DNA of 64,000 nt from Lucifuga dentata (taxonomy: Eukaryota > Chordata > Actinopteri > Ophidiiformes > Bythitidae). The stretch lies in the NCBI GenBank assembly GCA_014773175.1, contig VXCM01000066.1, positions 222,539 to 286,538 on the forward strand, in the 5' to 3' direction. Under the pieces are notes generated by a model. The model worked only from the letters and a program-made list of their open reading frames with translations. It was not told the DNA's origin and did no database searches. Position 1 is the stretch's first letter; the number at the start of each line of letters is the position of its first letter. Made by a program: the position numbers and the translations under genes. Below are positions 37,673-51,063 of the stretch, one piece after another.

Positions 37673-40600
37673 CTACATGTGGGTATCATCTCTCTTAGGT
37701 GGTCGTGGCAGTGGTGATGGTGGAGGCGGCAGCTCTTCGGTTCTCTCCTGTGTAGCAGGTAAGTCAGCCTGCATGAATGAGTCTGTGGACCGAGTGCTGA
37801 TGCGAAGTGGAGCCAGGCGGCGCATGTTGCTGGGTGTCCATGGTAGCCTCACCTGGGCCCACTGGGAAGGAGCCACCATGTCACTGTCCAGCTCAGCTTC
37901 TGCCAGCCACGGTGGAATCTGCATCGGGGCCATGGGGTCCATATCTGGCATGAAGGCTGGGTTCTCAATTCCAGCTAGACCAAAGAGGAAAGAGATTCAA
38001 AACTGAAGCACTTTTAAGGATTTGAGGATCAGAGAGTGGTGAAAAGGCTGATTTTTTGTTTTTACCTCCTACTCTATAGGTGGTTCTCATGGGGAACGAA
38101 ACACCAGACGCCTCACCACCAGAATCACCGTCTCCTTCTGAGAACTCAAAATCTAGAAAATGAAAAAGCGACCATGTTTTCTGGAGTTTTTTTTTTTTTT
38201 TTTTNTTTTTTTTTTTTTTTTATGAATTTTTTTTTTTTTCATGAAATACATCTGCTGGCTGTAATGCATTTCTGTGCATGAAAAACCTTAAACATGGATA
38301 CAAACCTTCATCACTAAATGGATGGCTTCTACTTTTGTCTGTTGATTTTCCATTTGGCATCTGTATCAATGCAACATAGCAGTCATTTTATTTGTAAAAC
38401 ACACGTTAAAAAGAAGTTAAAGAGTTTGATTCATTCTAATGAATTCTGAGGCTAACCCTTTGCTGCTGGTCCTTCTTTGGATGTTTGGTTATCTTCTTTG
38501 GTGGGGTGACACCCATCTTTGTAGACTTGAAGGACTCCAAACGACTCCTCATGGTCCTCTGGAAGATCTCTTGAACTTCATTTTCGTCTTTGTTGACTTC
38601 AAAATGACTCCGGCTGAACCTGTGCCTGTGCTATAAATCAGACAATGCCAAAAAGAAGAAAATACAATTATGTTTTTTTCTTAAAACAATGAGGACATGG
38701 ACACAATTTATAAATTTATTGAATTAATTTTTACATTATCATAAGTGGTGCATGAACTAATGAGCTTACCTGTTTTCTGCCTTTGTACAGATGTTGCTGC
38801 AGCAGGTGATGAGTGTTAATGGCTTCTGTTTCTCTCATACCCTTCATGTTCTGTTCATGCATTTCCAAGCTCACTGAAGGTACAGGGTCTCTTCTACAGG
38901 AAAAAGAAATCATGTCAGTTATGTTATGCAGCTTATGTATTTATGACACATGTACAGTGCTTATCTTGGCTTTTTTGGCAATGAAAATGGGAGCTATTTG
39001 TCAGTTGAAGTGATATGTTGATTTGATTAGTGTCAAGTGTAGAAAAAAAAGACTGTGTTTGCAGTCATCAGGGAGCAGAGTCATTTAAATGGAAATTAAT
39101 ATAACTGACCAAATGAACCCTATTTACACCTTGCATTAAATGTGATCATATACATTATCCAGATCATAATCAGAATGTAATTAGAATGCATTCCAATCTG
39201 ATATGGCTGGCATTGTGATTAGATTTCTCTCAGCAGGTCTAAAGGCAATCCATATGGCTGGGACACAATCATGAGATAAAATCCACCCACAAGGTTAAAA
39301 CATCACACTGCATCATCTTGTGTTCTGTTTACTCTTGTTAATAAAGTTATTTTGAATCAGAAATTGCTACTTGACATGAATGGATACCTGCATCTGGAAT
39401 GCAGACAGCAGCAGCTCATACAAAAATAAATAATTTATTTTTTAAAAAATGGATGATTTTGTCCTTGGTCCATGGCTTGACCATGGACCAAGGACAAAAT
39501 ACATAGATAAGAGCTTAATGACTTGCCTACCGTCTACCAGTCACAGCACAGACAGAATCCGGATAATGAGAAAGCTTTTCAGTGGAAAGTGTTAATTTCA
39601 GTTGATTGTCCTTAAGTTAGCTGTCCAAATAATAATCATATTCGGTTGTTATTTGGAAATAACATTTCCGAATACAGAGATTGCATTCTAATGCATGGTG
39701 TAAAAGGGGTCAGTATGATTAATATTCAGGGTTCAAGTTCTGTACAGTTAATATGCTGTAGGTATCATTATTTATGTCTTCCTTCAAACTCAGCTTAAGT
39801 AAAAATGGAAGGAACTGGACTGATTTTGGAAAAGCTTCATCACTAGCTGACCCTACACTGGCTTGCACAATATATAGGCTTGCTATACAGTGAGGCTCAG
39901 GTTTAGCTCTGCAATTATGGTGGTTGAATGTAAATACATTCAAAGGGTTTGCTCACAGCATAGAGGAAACTGGTACATGATCATCTGATGTATCAGCCAT
40001 GATGTCAGGCATGACCTCTGAGAAATCTTTCCCAAACTTCTTCTTGAAGTCAACGTATGCAGTATCCTTCCGCACAAATTCCAGAGAGCCTCTGCGTTCA
40101 CCCTGCAACACAGAGATCAGTGAATGTCTTTAGACCACAAATATTCCTTATAATTTCCTCCAAAACTCAATTTTTTTACTTCTTATACCTCATTGTTGGG
40201 AGTATCCTTCAGTAAAACAACTCTCACCTCAGTCACATAGCTTATAGCATCCTTGAGGTTCAGCTGGTGGAAGACGCTGAATACGTGGTCACGATTCTTC
40301 CTTGCTGATGGCTTCATCAAAAGCCATGACATCCATTTCTCCTCAAAGTGCTTCCACCTTTACAGTAAGAGGAGATCATCTCGTAAGTATATTCCATTTA
40401 TGGTACAGTCAAACCATTTTACAAGATAAATAGTTTCAAAAGATGTCACATACTTGTCTCTCATGTAGTTATGTCCTATTTGTCCAGAAATATCTTCTAT
40501 GGCAACCAGCATGTGATCAAAGACCTGAACATAAATAGAGATTCTGTAACATTTTACCCTCAAACTGTGTTTCTGATTGTTGCTGTTGTATCACTAAAAG

Positions 40601-43600
40601 GTAACTTTTTTTTTTTAGATCTACCTTGTTCTGCATTTTTTCTATGAGTGTGAGCTCAGACACAGCAGCTCTCTTCACTTTAAGCCACGTGACCAGAGGT
40701 TTCATCGTTATTCCCTGAAAAAAAGCACAGAGATTATCAACAGGTCCAACTCTTACGAGCTGAGTTAAGCTAAAGCATAAAGTTTCTCTTGCAATTCTTA
40801 ATCTGCTTCTGGATCTACAGCTTCATTGAAATATTGACCTAAAACAATAAATTTACAGTGAGTCAGATTCAGCACTGAGTTATGGCAGTTTAAATTTGAA
40901 CACATTCCTGTAGAGTGCCACCTATAGGGCAGATGCCATCGGATTTTGCAGAATCAGACTTGATATATATCAGCATATACAATTTGCACAGTTCTTCTTA
41001 TGCTTTCATGCAGCAACAAAAGTCTAGTATATCACACAAGTTCATATTTTTTTCTGGCTTATCCAAATATATTATGTCCAACATTTGGTGAATACTGGAT
41101 GAAATTTGTACAATAAGTAGTGGAAAAACTGTTTTGAAAAAAATAAAAGTGGTGCAAAAACTGTTCAGGTAGAAAGGAATGAGGCCTATATTGACAGATT
41201 TATTTTGAGCCAATTAAAAAAATTGCTTCTACACCTCACGGTGCAGAAGTTAAGAATCAATATGTACTTTATAGTGTCTTACTAAAGGTAATATGGTGAT
41301 GCTATCAGCAACAGACCAAGTGCTTTGTATTAATATTTACAGTATATTACCTGAACTATGACAGTGAAGTACACTACAATAAGAGTAGTGCAGACCATCA
41401 AATTCTTCTCCGTGATCTTACTCTCATTGAGATTCATTGCCAGGCCATAAGCAACGGCCCCTCGCAGGCCACCATAGCTCATAATCACTTGATCAATGAC
41501 CTCTAATGGCACTAGCCGGTACTTGTTGAGGATCCAGGTTAGGAAAAATACACCTGTGGTATACATATACACAAACTCAATACATCTTTGATATTAGGCT
41601 GTGTATGGCTGCATTCTGAGCTGACAGTGAGAGAAAAATTCAGTCTCACCGATGAACCTGTAGACAAAGATGAAGAGGAGCGTGAGGAGAATGAAGCCTG
41701 TGTTCCACACCCATATTTCTGTATTAATGGCTGAAATTCCAAGGAAGACAAAGATGATGGTTTCTGATCCATTAGCGAAAACCTTCATGGCATATTTGAT
41801 GGTGTTGACTGAGTTCTCGTTCATGTTGGCATTGGTGTACTTCTGGCAGGCCACACCAAAGAAGACAATCCTATAGTACAAAAACACAAAAAGTGAGTGT
41901 TTCATATGTTCAAGCCTATATTCCTTATGAATACTTCACCCAAAATCTTGAACTGAACAGCATTAAACAAGATCATGCAAGGAGAAATGTTTTATGGAAC
42001 ACTCACGAAAGGATGGAAGACAGAGAGAGCATCTCGGCGGTCAGGTATGAGAGGTATCCCAAGACAAAGACGAAACCTGGCTCAATGATCTGAATGTTTT
42101 TAGTGCATCTGGTCAGAAGTGAGATCAGTATACCAAACACGAAACCCACAAGGGAACCACCAAACGCCACCACAAAGAAGGAAACTGGAGAGAGAGGAGA
42201 AAAGGAGAAAGAGGATGCATTCATGGACATTTTGTAAACATTATCCAGCATGAAGCATGAAAGTGATATATTTTAGTAAGCACCACTGCATATGTATCTT
42301 CATACATATCATACCTATTCCTTTGATGATTTCAGCAGCATTAATTTTGGCTCCTCCCAGTAACACAAATGCATCAAACACATTGAAGAGCACCTAAGAA
42401 GAAGAAAAACACCTGTTGAAATTAAAATGTTGTCTAATTAATAACTGATATTGGACTTACTATAATCCTATTATCGGATTTTTATATATTATGTATTAAA
42501 ATACACAGTGTTCCAAAGTTTCTTCCTTTTGGTGGGCTTATAAAGATGTGATTGATATATTTTATGTGATACTGGACTATACAGAAAACCTGAATTTTGT
42601 TTTTACTTAATTTCTTGACATTGTTAAAATGAATGGTTGTAGGATTTTCTCTGCCCACAAAAGAGAAACATGTAATCCTTCAAATTATGTAGTATTTTCA
42701 TGACTCAGCAAAAGCACAATGCTTTCTAAAGCCACCGCACTTACACTACTTTTCGCAGGTTAGAGCCTAGCACGTTATTAAGCTGATGCTTTTTCATTTC
42801 CTTTCATTTCTCATTGTACTTTCAGCAATGAATAAAATGTTATTGTATGATTCATAACACACACATGCAATATTGCTACAGATCAGTCAGCTCAAAGAGC
42901 ACTTTGAGGTGTGTGATTCATAACACACAGATACACAATATTGCTACAGATCAAACACCTCAAAGAGTACTTTGATTGACCAGGGCATGGGTAAAGTTTA
43001 GATAAGGACCCAGACAAGGAAAGGGCCTTTATGTCTGACATTATGTTTGTGTTCCAAATGATTGACTTCACTGCAAATTCACAAAATGTACTTAAGAAGT
43101 AACATCAATAAAAGTTGAGCACAGTTGTGCAAAATACTGATCAAAGGATAGAGTGAGATATTTTGTGTTCTCTTCTGCTGTTTTCTGTTAATAATGTTGA
43201 TAATGATGAACATCTTCTTGTCATAGCTTACGAACCACTGTCACGCCGTCGTTGAGGAGCGATTCTCCAAACACCAAGATGAAGAGGACCTCACTGACAT
43301 GGACCTGTTCAAACACGGCGATGACGGCCACCGGGTCCACAGCAGCAATCAGGCTGCCAAAGAGAAGATACTGCAGCAGGCCGATGTCCAGGTTGCCTAC
43401 AGCAGATAAATCAGATGAAACATTTGGATTTGACTTTTCTTTAGCTGCCAGATAGTCAGTCACCATGTATGTACAGATTGGCAGCCCCTTTGAATCAATG
43501 CTCCCTCTACGCTGGCTTTGTTGTGTTTTAATTCATTAGGCTGCAGCTATTAATGTTTTCATCCATGGTGCAACTATCAGGCCTCTCTTACCCATAGCCC

Positions 43601-45746
43601 CTCCCATGTGACACCCCCACAGCGACAGCCCCACAGAGGCAGCATTCCAGCAGGTCCCAATGACGGCGTAGATCAGGATGGCTCCCATGTTGCTGAAGAA
43701 CAGCTTGTTTGGCATGAAGTAGCCAGAGTCCAGGATGATTTGGGGCAGCAGGTAAAAGAAGAAGACGGTTGGGGTCAGCATGAATGTTTGCACCTTGTCT
43801 GCACCCCACACCATTCCACCCAGGATGAAGCCAAAGCAGATGAGCAGGGCGCTCTCTGGGATCACGCTGGACACATGGTGGTTGGCTTCGATGACTGTGG
43901 ACATACAGAGAGCGAGGAAATGTAATGTAAGAGAGTTTGAGGATATCTCATTGTGGGCGCCATTCATTAGACGTCGCACCAGAAAAAATCGTGAAAAAAA
44001 TTTGTCAATTTTACAGAGCTGGAAAGTATTCAAGGATGTACATACAGTATATTCAAACATGATACTTAACTACAAATATAATACATTTGTAAAGTATCAT
44101 ATTATAATATATGATAAAAATATGATACTTAACTACAAATATATTTAAGTATCATATTTATGTCATATATCCAAATATGATACTTAACTCCAAAATTCAG
44201 GTACTATAATATTACTGGTGACAGTCCACTTTTTTCCCCACTACATTTCAAAATTAAATGTACTTTTTACTCATCATTACATTATGTGATGGCTGTAGTT
44301 ATTATCTATTTAACAGATTTATATTTTATATTAAAATGAGTTAAAATATCACTTATATCACCTACTTTTCTTTCTTTCTTTCATTCTTTCTTTCTTTCAC
44401 TTGTAATGGAGTATTTATTCTGCTCTGGTATTTCCACTGAAGTATCCTTTACTTTTACTTCTCTTCTAGTTTAGTAAAGGATATTTGTGCATAACAGCCA
44501 GCAAGTGTGGGGGTCATAAAATAAAGATTATATTCATGTAATTTTGGGTTCCAGGCTGAGAAAGTTTGAAATCTGCTGCTTCTTCATTCAGACTGGGCGT
44601 TAGAATTACACTATAACACAACAATTCATAAAAATTTACAAAATTTGCAAATGAATAACTGTTTGGCTAGATGGAGAACGTGTCAGTTTTTGTTTTTGGC
44701 TTATCATTAACCAGCATGGCGTGTGATTGAAGCGTCCAGATTCTTTCTGCATAACTAATGGATGTCTCTTGGTTAAGGTTCATTGACATTACATTTTTTT
44801 TCTATTGCACAGTGTAACTGTAGCTTATTTAATAATCAGACCTATTCAAACATTTGAATGTAGTTATTTCAAAATGTTGCTGTATCATTCAGGGTCATGT
44901 GGCTTGGCTTTTGTTTTCTCTTTCTCACAGGTTCCAGATAATTAAAGATAGAGTTATAGAAGCAGGATGAAGGCCTGGCATAACCATATTTGTATATTTG
45001 TGCAAAAACTCTATAACCCAAAGAAAACATTTAGCTCAGATCTTCTCTCAGGACTTCAAATAAGTAATTCAGAAGCAAAAGGATCATACCAGTGATTTTG
45101 CATGTTTGAGCCCAATAAATACACCCTGCATACATTTTATATTACTGACAACCATTTCCCAAAACATTCTACTGGAGCAGTAAATATTAGAATTGTTTTT
45201 CCTACTTCCCAGACTGCATTGCAGTACACTATAAAAACAAACTGTAGATACCTGAAATGTGCTTGAGATCAGTAATCCATCATAGCGAACAAAACATCTG
45301 TTAAATGTCAAAGTTACTTTAATTAACTAATTCAACATAGAAAGAAAATGCATGTCTCTGCCAGAGAATATAATCCTAGAACAAGACGAGAAATTAAAAA
45401 TGACTGCACCCATTGTAAGTGTTAGTAGGCAAAACATTGAATTTTAAGGTTGGTATCACCTAAACTTTGAAAGATTAGAGGATTTGGCAAAGACCGGTTT
45501 TATGTTTTAGAAAATGGTCAGCAGTAATGTAACCTGTATGGACACAGTATTTATTGGCAAATGGAGATCATTGCATTTTTCTTGATTTACAGTGCAGTTT
45601 GTGAGATTTGTAGCATTTATTATTTAATATTGAAATTTAACCTTAAAGATAAAGTTTAAGATTAAGTGTTCTCATAAGTTTTCTACCTGCCCAGCATGTG
45701 TATTCTTCTTGACAGTCAGTGAAAGTTTAACTATACCGCGAACTAT

Positions 45747-45794
<48 letters not shown>

Positions 45795-46550
45795 CTACTA
45801 CTACTACTACTGTGAACTAGGACTGAAGCTCTTGTTCTCTGCAACAGCATGCTACATTAACAGCATCATTTTTCAGTCTTGCAAAATAATTTTAATACTG
45901 TATATAAGGAGATCATTATAAATGTATATACAAATCCTATTTCAGATGTATGCATGCATTGTTGACAGCCAGAAAGGGAAATCTAGCTTTTCTGTCATAA
46001 AAATCTTATATCAGAGCTATCCAGAGACAATAAACGTGCAGTGTAAATGTTTCAGATTAGGCAAAACAATTTTGGATACTTTTAAGATTTTATGCTATAA
46101 AATGTTTTTGTATTGTTGTGTTGTCTAGTCTGTAAAACAAATCCACCTTTGGGCATATCTAACAAAATCCTGAACCTTAAGTGATCATATTTGCCGTTGC
46201 CATCCATATCTTCCAGTTGACATAAATCAAAACGCTTCTCTGACACATTTTCTGTTTTTAAGTGATTATTACATACCCAATTTGGCCAAAAAAGACACGA
46301 GCACCCATAATGCAACGAGATAAGGAGCCTCCACATGGTGCCACTTAAAAGTCACAATGGGTATCCCTGTGATGCTGGAGCCATGTTCGTGTCCGGTCTG
46401 GTTTGGGTGTGATCCTGACCCTGCTGGCTCTAGATGGGACCTCTGATCTGTAAAAGCCGCTTCACCCTTCACTCCTGTAACCCCTGAGACGAGGCAAATC
46501 AGCAGCACTGACCCTAGCAGCCAGAGGTGTGTATATCCACAGTGTTGCAT
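37673..46550 (-). CDS. slc9a3: Na+/H+ exchanger 3 (NHE3), proximal first exon version
   Basis: NHE3 exchanges luminal Na+ for cytosolic H+ at apical membranes of epithelia such as kidney, gut and fish gill. Exons in transcript order: 46277-46550, 43592-43894, 43236-43396, 42315-42393, 42007-42184, 41650-41870, 41351-41553, 40625-40714, 40454-40524, 40228-40357, 39957-40102, 38770-38893, 38457-38630, 38306-38360, 38066-38152, 37673-37974. Together 2598 nt in frame, 865 aa; human NHE3 is 834. A signal peptide leads. The membrane domain includes [25 protein letters not shown], the ion-site motif FGESLLND and [12 protein letters not shown]. The regulatory tail has [10 protein letters not shown] and [12 protein letters not shown], and ends DDTHM, a PDZ-type C-terminus like human NHE3. 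The 43236 donor is weak (GTTCGT). A second first exon lies at 51064-51406. Confidence 0.93.
39456..39500. repeat. Perfect hairpin, 20-bp arms and 5-nt loop, in an slc9a3 intron
   Basis: 39456-39475 and 39481-39500 are exact inverse complements around the loop CTTGA. The inner core is TTGGTCCATGG / CCATGGACCAA. It lies between the exons at 39957 and 38770. No function can be assigned. Confidence 0.9.
42847..42980. repeat. Imperfect tandem duplication in an slc9a3 intron
   Basis: Two adjacent units of about 66 bp share GATTCATAACACACA, CAATATTGCTACAGATCA and CTCAAAGAG, differing at several positions. There is no n between them, so unlike the joins this looks like real diverged sequence. Confidence 0.75.
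45077..45562. mobile_element. TTAA-type foldback MITE, copy 11, ends eroded
   Basis: Left end AAAAGGATCATACCAG then GCATGTTTGAGCCCAATAAAT. The right arm is present to ATGTTTTAGAAAATGGTCAG and TTTATTGG, but the terminal GGTCCTTTAA is missing. Confidence 0.75.
45745..45812. repeat. (ACT)n microsatellite
   Basis: About 22 ACT units with one slip (ACCTACT) near the right end. Confidence 0.95.
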
Positions 46551-46839
46551 TTGATCAAATAAATAGAAAAAAACAGATTGTCACACTCTGAAAATTTTCT
46601 GTCCTTGAATCACACACACAGTGGTTTGGAGAGAAACCAATATGTTATTCTTCTTATCCTTCTTTTGTTACTCTCTCATTTACTGTCTTTCTCTTTTGAT
46701 TCCCATTGTTCTGTTTGTCCTTGAGTTTGAATCTTCTTTTCTCACACAGTTAGTGGTCAGTGTTTGAAGAAGTTCAGAAATGTGCAGAACCATAGATTCA
46801 GCCTTTTTCATATCTTCAGTTTGGGGGGGGGNCCCCTCA

Positions 46840-46844
<5 letters not shown>

Positions 46845-46874
<30 letters not shown>
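46845..46874. repeat. (GT)n microsatellite
   Basis: About 15 GT units just right of the join n at 46832, which sits in a G run. Confidence 0.9.
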
Positions 46875-46875
<1 letters not shown>

Positions 46876-48427
46876 AGTGAGGGAGTGAGTGAGTGATGGA
46901 GAGGAAGTCATTTGATAAATGTAGAATAAATATCCATGGGTTTTTTTTAGAAACTTTTTTACCAAGCCTTAATTTTGTCACAGTTTTGCTTTAGTAATGA
47001 TTGACAATGACATTACTCAATGTTAGTTAAAGCCTCCCATTCCCTTAAGGTGGAAGAAATGTGACACCTTTCCAAACACATTTCTGCAAATAAATCACCT
47101 GCTGCTACTATGATTCAAGCTTATTCCTTTGATTTATTCTGAAAATGACACATTACCTTTGACTCCACTCTGGGACATCCAGCATTTTTAAAATTAACCT
47201 TTTAATGGGAGATAGCCCATCTTAACTTGATGTGTTTGACTCTGGATGTTTTCTGTGGCCTATTGTCCTGTCCTGTTTCAGCAGGACAAGGCACAATAGT
47301 CCCACTGACATTAAGCAACACAAATGTAAGATAGCTGGGTTTGATGATTTGATACTTAAGCTCTCACACAGGTGCGAGCTAGTATAGCTCTACTCTGAGC
47401 ATTATGTCAACATCAAACACATTTGAGGTTGCTTATGTGAAAGTAGACGAATGGCATTCATTTTCAATAACATAACAATGTTCACTATTTACATAATTTC
47501 AAGACCATCCATCAATTTAAATCAGAGCTTATTGGTAATGTAGCTTGAGAGCATGCCACTAACACCCCCTCAAGAAACCTGATGGGTCACCTGTTCAGGT
47601 ACCACAGCCTCACCTTCTAAGTCAGTTATCATCTGTTATTATAGTCTACTATGTGCATGACAAAAAGATTTAACACTACCAACTGTAGACTGGTCATCAG
47701 AACTACTGGAAGTTTTCCTGATGACCAGGACATATGGGAAAGTCTCTTATTGTGAAAGGCAACTGTTGATTGATTGGCCAAAATTGAACAGCCATTTTTT
47801 TCTTTCCTTTTCCCAGTCCTTCCCTGAGTAGTACTACCATCAAACTAATGCCATAAAACTGATAATGACATGTTTCTACTTTTTTAGTCTATCATAAATA
47901 CTGCAAAAGATCATTCATTGTTTCTTCTTCATGAGAGTGTTTAACTGCACAGGCCACAAAAAGAACAGATGACATGCATGAGTTCCCCTGTTCAGCCATA
48001 TTAACAAATGACTTAATATATTATGCTGAACAGTGGCTGGCTGTTAAACTTAAGGTCTTAAAATTGCAATAACTGTGTGCACACTAACACCCGCAAAGAG
48101 AGGTCAACTTCACGGTAACAGAGTGAGGACAAATAAAGGATATTTTCAGAATGCGAGTTACACAAGCTGCTACAGTAAGCCTAGATCTCATTTGAGACTG
48201 TTATCATTTGTAATGTGGGAGGTACAGATGATGAAAATTATCAGTTTTTGCTCAATGAAATATATCATTTCTGATCTCATTCACATAAAAAAAAAGTCTT
48301 TTTGATAAAAGCAAATTAAAATACTTTTTATATTGACATACAAACTGTTGATGGAAGCTGATGAGTGACGAGAATAACTGTGAACAGCTTGATGTTAAAT
48401 ATCCCCATATTTCTGATCTGATTCTGA

Positions 48428-49097
48428 TTAAAGGACCATACACCCATTTTGCATGTTTGAGCCTAATATATTCAATTTTCATACATATAAGGTTACTGAC
48501 AACCATTTCCCAAAGGATAAAACCGTATTTCAGCTTTCCTGATATTTTGCAAAATCTCTTAATCTTTCAGAATCAAACATTCAAGCAATACACCCATCTT
48601 AAAAATCGATGTTTTGGCTGCTAATAGTTACGCAGCCTTATGAAGTCACAGTTAGTTAGTTAAAATTTTTCGATAAATGCAGGTCTTCTTTTGGGACTAT
48701 ATTCCCCAGTGGAGACATACATTCANATTTTTCGATAAATGCAGGTCTTCTTTTGGGACTATATTCCCCAGTGGAGACATACATTCACTCTACACTTTCT
48801 ATTGCACTTAAATGCTAAAATTACATAACTTCTAAAAAAAAAAAGAAAAAAAAAATCCTGAATATATGTGTTGTTCACAATGATGGAGTACCTATCCCAA
48901 GAACATTTCAAGAATCAACAAGTTGATTTTAATAGCGTACCAGAATGAACTGAAACCAAAGGCAGTCTGGAAGGTATAGGAAAAATAAAATTTGACTCAC
49001 TATTCCAGTTGTATGCTTTGGGAAATCATTGTCACTAATGTTACTTGTATGAAAATATTAGGCTTAAATATGTGAAATGGATGGTATGGTCCTTTAA
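48428..49097. mobile_element. TTAA-type foldback MITE, copy 12 (subfamily A)
   Basis: Left end TTAAAGGACCATACACC, right end GGATGGTATGGTCCTTTAA. The interior is closest to copies 1 and 10. A join duplication (48665-48787) lies inside. Confidence 0.85.
48665..48787. repeat. 61-bp direct copy either side of a single n (assembly join)
   Basis: 48665-48725 and 48727-48787 are identical, with n at 48726. It occupies the equivalent interior position to the join in MITE copy 1. Confidence 0.9.
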
Positions 49098-49600
49098 GTA
49101 AAAGAAGACAGAAGAACTGCAGAAAAAATGACAACAACCTAAACCTGGCTAAAATTCAAGAAATGTGGCAATTTACATTGAATGAAACAGATTGTGTTTA
49201 TTTCCAGTTAGACAAGAGAAATTATGACTCAAAAAATGTGAGAAGGAAGACTCCCACTTCTCAGAATGAGTACCCAGCCAATTATATTTATTGTCTATTG
49301 TCTTCCAGTTAAAATCAAGCAAAGGGAATTGACTGCAGTGGGAGAATGAAAAATGCAACCAATGTAAATCTGTAGAGGAAATCAGCAACTATGACTTCTC
49401 GCATTCTGAAGATGACTAATACCATATTCTGTCTTTCCAGTGCAATGCAATAATTAAGTGCAAAGTCAACATTTACGGTGTGCACATATTATATATATTT
49501 TGGTTTGTGGAAACAGTTCCTTTAAAGCTGAGTTAATAGGTCAGTTAAAATATCATCATAATCAACTTTATAGCACTTTATAGCAACTTTATTGCTATTG

Positions 49601-49738
49601 TTTATTTCATGCTGCCGTCTTGGCCAGGTCTCTCTTGGAAAAGAGATTTTTTTTTTTTTTTTTNTTTTTTTAATCTCAATGAGACCTACCTGGGTAAAAT
49701 AAAGGTAAAAAAACCAAAAAAAAAACCAAAAAAAAAAC
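49601..49738 (+). mobile_element. Probable LINE 3' tail
   Basis: GTCTTGGCCAGGTCTCTCTT, a T-run with n at 49664, AATCTCAATGAGACCTACC and GGGTAAAATAAAGG, followed by an A-rich repetitive tail. I recognise this arrangement from the 3' ends of a common dispersed fish retroelement. The exact family is not certain and no coding part is present. Confidence 0.5.
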
Positions 49739-51063
49739 CTTTATAGCACTCTTTGGTGATCTAACAAGTGACACTAATAAGTGTTTAGGTCCAATTTGTA
49801 GACATTTTCAAAGTCACTACATGCTTACATCCTCTGCTTGCAGAACTAAGAAACAATGCTTAAAGCATCCTGACAAGAAAATCAGACATTTATAACTTTT
49901 ATTAGCTCCATTATAGTTTAATTTGTAAATGAAGTGGCAAATTTTGAGATGACTCATTGTGTAAATATTCGCATTTAGCCTTTGCTCTGTCTATATTTAA
50001 CACCAATTTGCCTTGAGGAAATGAAAGGATTTTATTGTTTTGATAACTGAATTTTATTTATCTTTAAGAAAATCATTGGAAAATTCTACTTGCAAAGTAG
50101 TTATGTATTAAATCCACTTAATTTTAAAATCTACTTGTTGTAATTTGCCAAATTTGTCTACAGCTCAAAAGTTAAAATCTATCAGTAGCTGCAGAAATGT
50201 GTAAAAACATTAGCAACACTTTTCTCTGTTATTAATAATAATCTCTCCAGTAGGTAACTGTTAATACAAACACCACTGTAACATTTCAATCTGTGTTATG
50301 CCAAAAGCAGAGAAGATTATAGCTGAAGGTGCCATAGCTGATGTTCACTGTACTGCATGTCTGATTTCTCTGTTTGGCTGGTCACCGATTCATTTCCTCT
50401 ACAGAATGCAAGCAACAACAGTCCCATATTTACTGTATGGTAGCTAAGGCACAAACAGACACACACACACACACACACTTACGTATACATGATCACACAT
50501 TTATATTGTCCACAATGCCTAACCCAATTACATTTGTTTTGTACACACAAAAATGCAAATGAGCTGGTTCAGCGATCACAGGCAGAAAAAAGGCAAATGT
50601 TCAATAATTAAAATATAATGTTTTGTGTTGTATTTAAAAGCCTGATCAGGGACAAAGACTGCAAATTAGCTTTAACTCGATGTCTTATAGACGTCACATG
50701 TACACTTGTTTGTGGCAATATTGAGTGTATTGTGCCTGAAAAATTAATGACAATTAAATAATATTTAAGAGGTCAAGCTCTCTGATGCAGACTGATACTT
50801 TCAGTATGTTTCATACGTTCAAGTTATACTTTCAGAAGCAGAATTTCTAACTTACATTTGGCAATTTCTGCTCAAAGCACTTCAAAATGTACACATGCTA
50901 GAGAACACTGAGCAGGTTTTTAGGTGAACAGTAAAACTTACTATTAGTTCTGCACTCTGTTAAATAGTTTTTACTTCTGAAATCATTGTATAACTAAAGG
51001 AACTGGTCAGATTTTATAAGAGAGAGAGGAGACGAGTCCTCTGTCACAGAATTAGTTACTCAC

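Larger units (their letters stand above)
43895..46276. other. slc9a3: slc9a3 intron 1 (proximal)
   Basis: Between the proximal first exon and exon 2. It contains a stretch (about 44215-44480) rich in ACTTTTACTT-type motifs that resembles a dispersed fish repeat, MITE copy 11 and an (ACT)n run. No coding exon was found. Confidence 0.55.
46875..51063. other. slc9a3: Region between the two slc9a3 first exons
   Basis: If the distal exon is used, this lies in intron 1. I searched it for further NHE exons, in particular a second copy of the VIPESALLI exon, and found none. It contains MITE copy 12, a LINE-tail-like repeat and a short CA run near 50459. Confidence 0.5.

Noticed and set aside
44215..44480. 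ACTTTTACTT-rich stretch in slc9a3 intron 1
   Set aside because: Looks like part of a known dispersed fish repeat, but I could not define its ends, so it is only mentioned in the intron entry.
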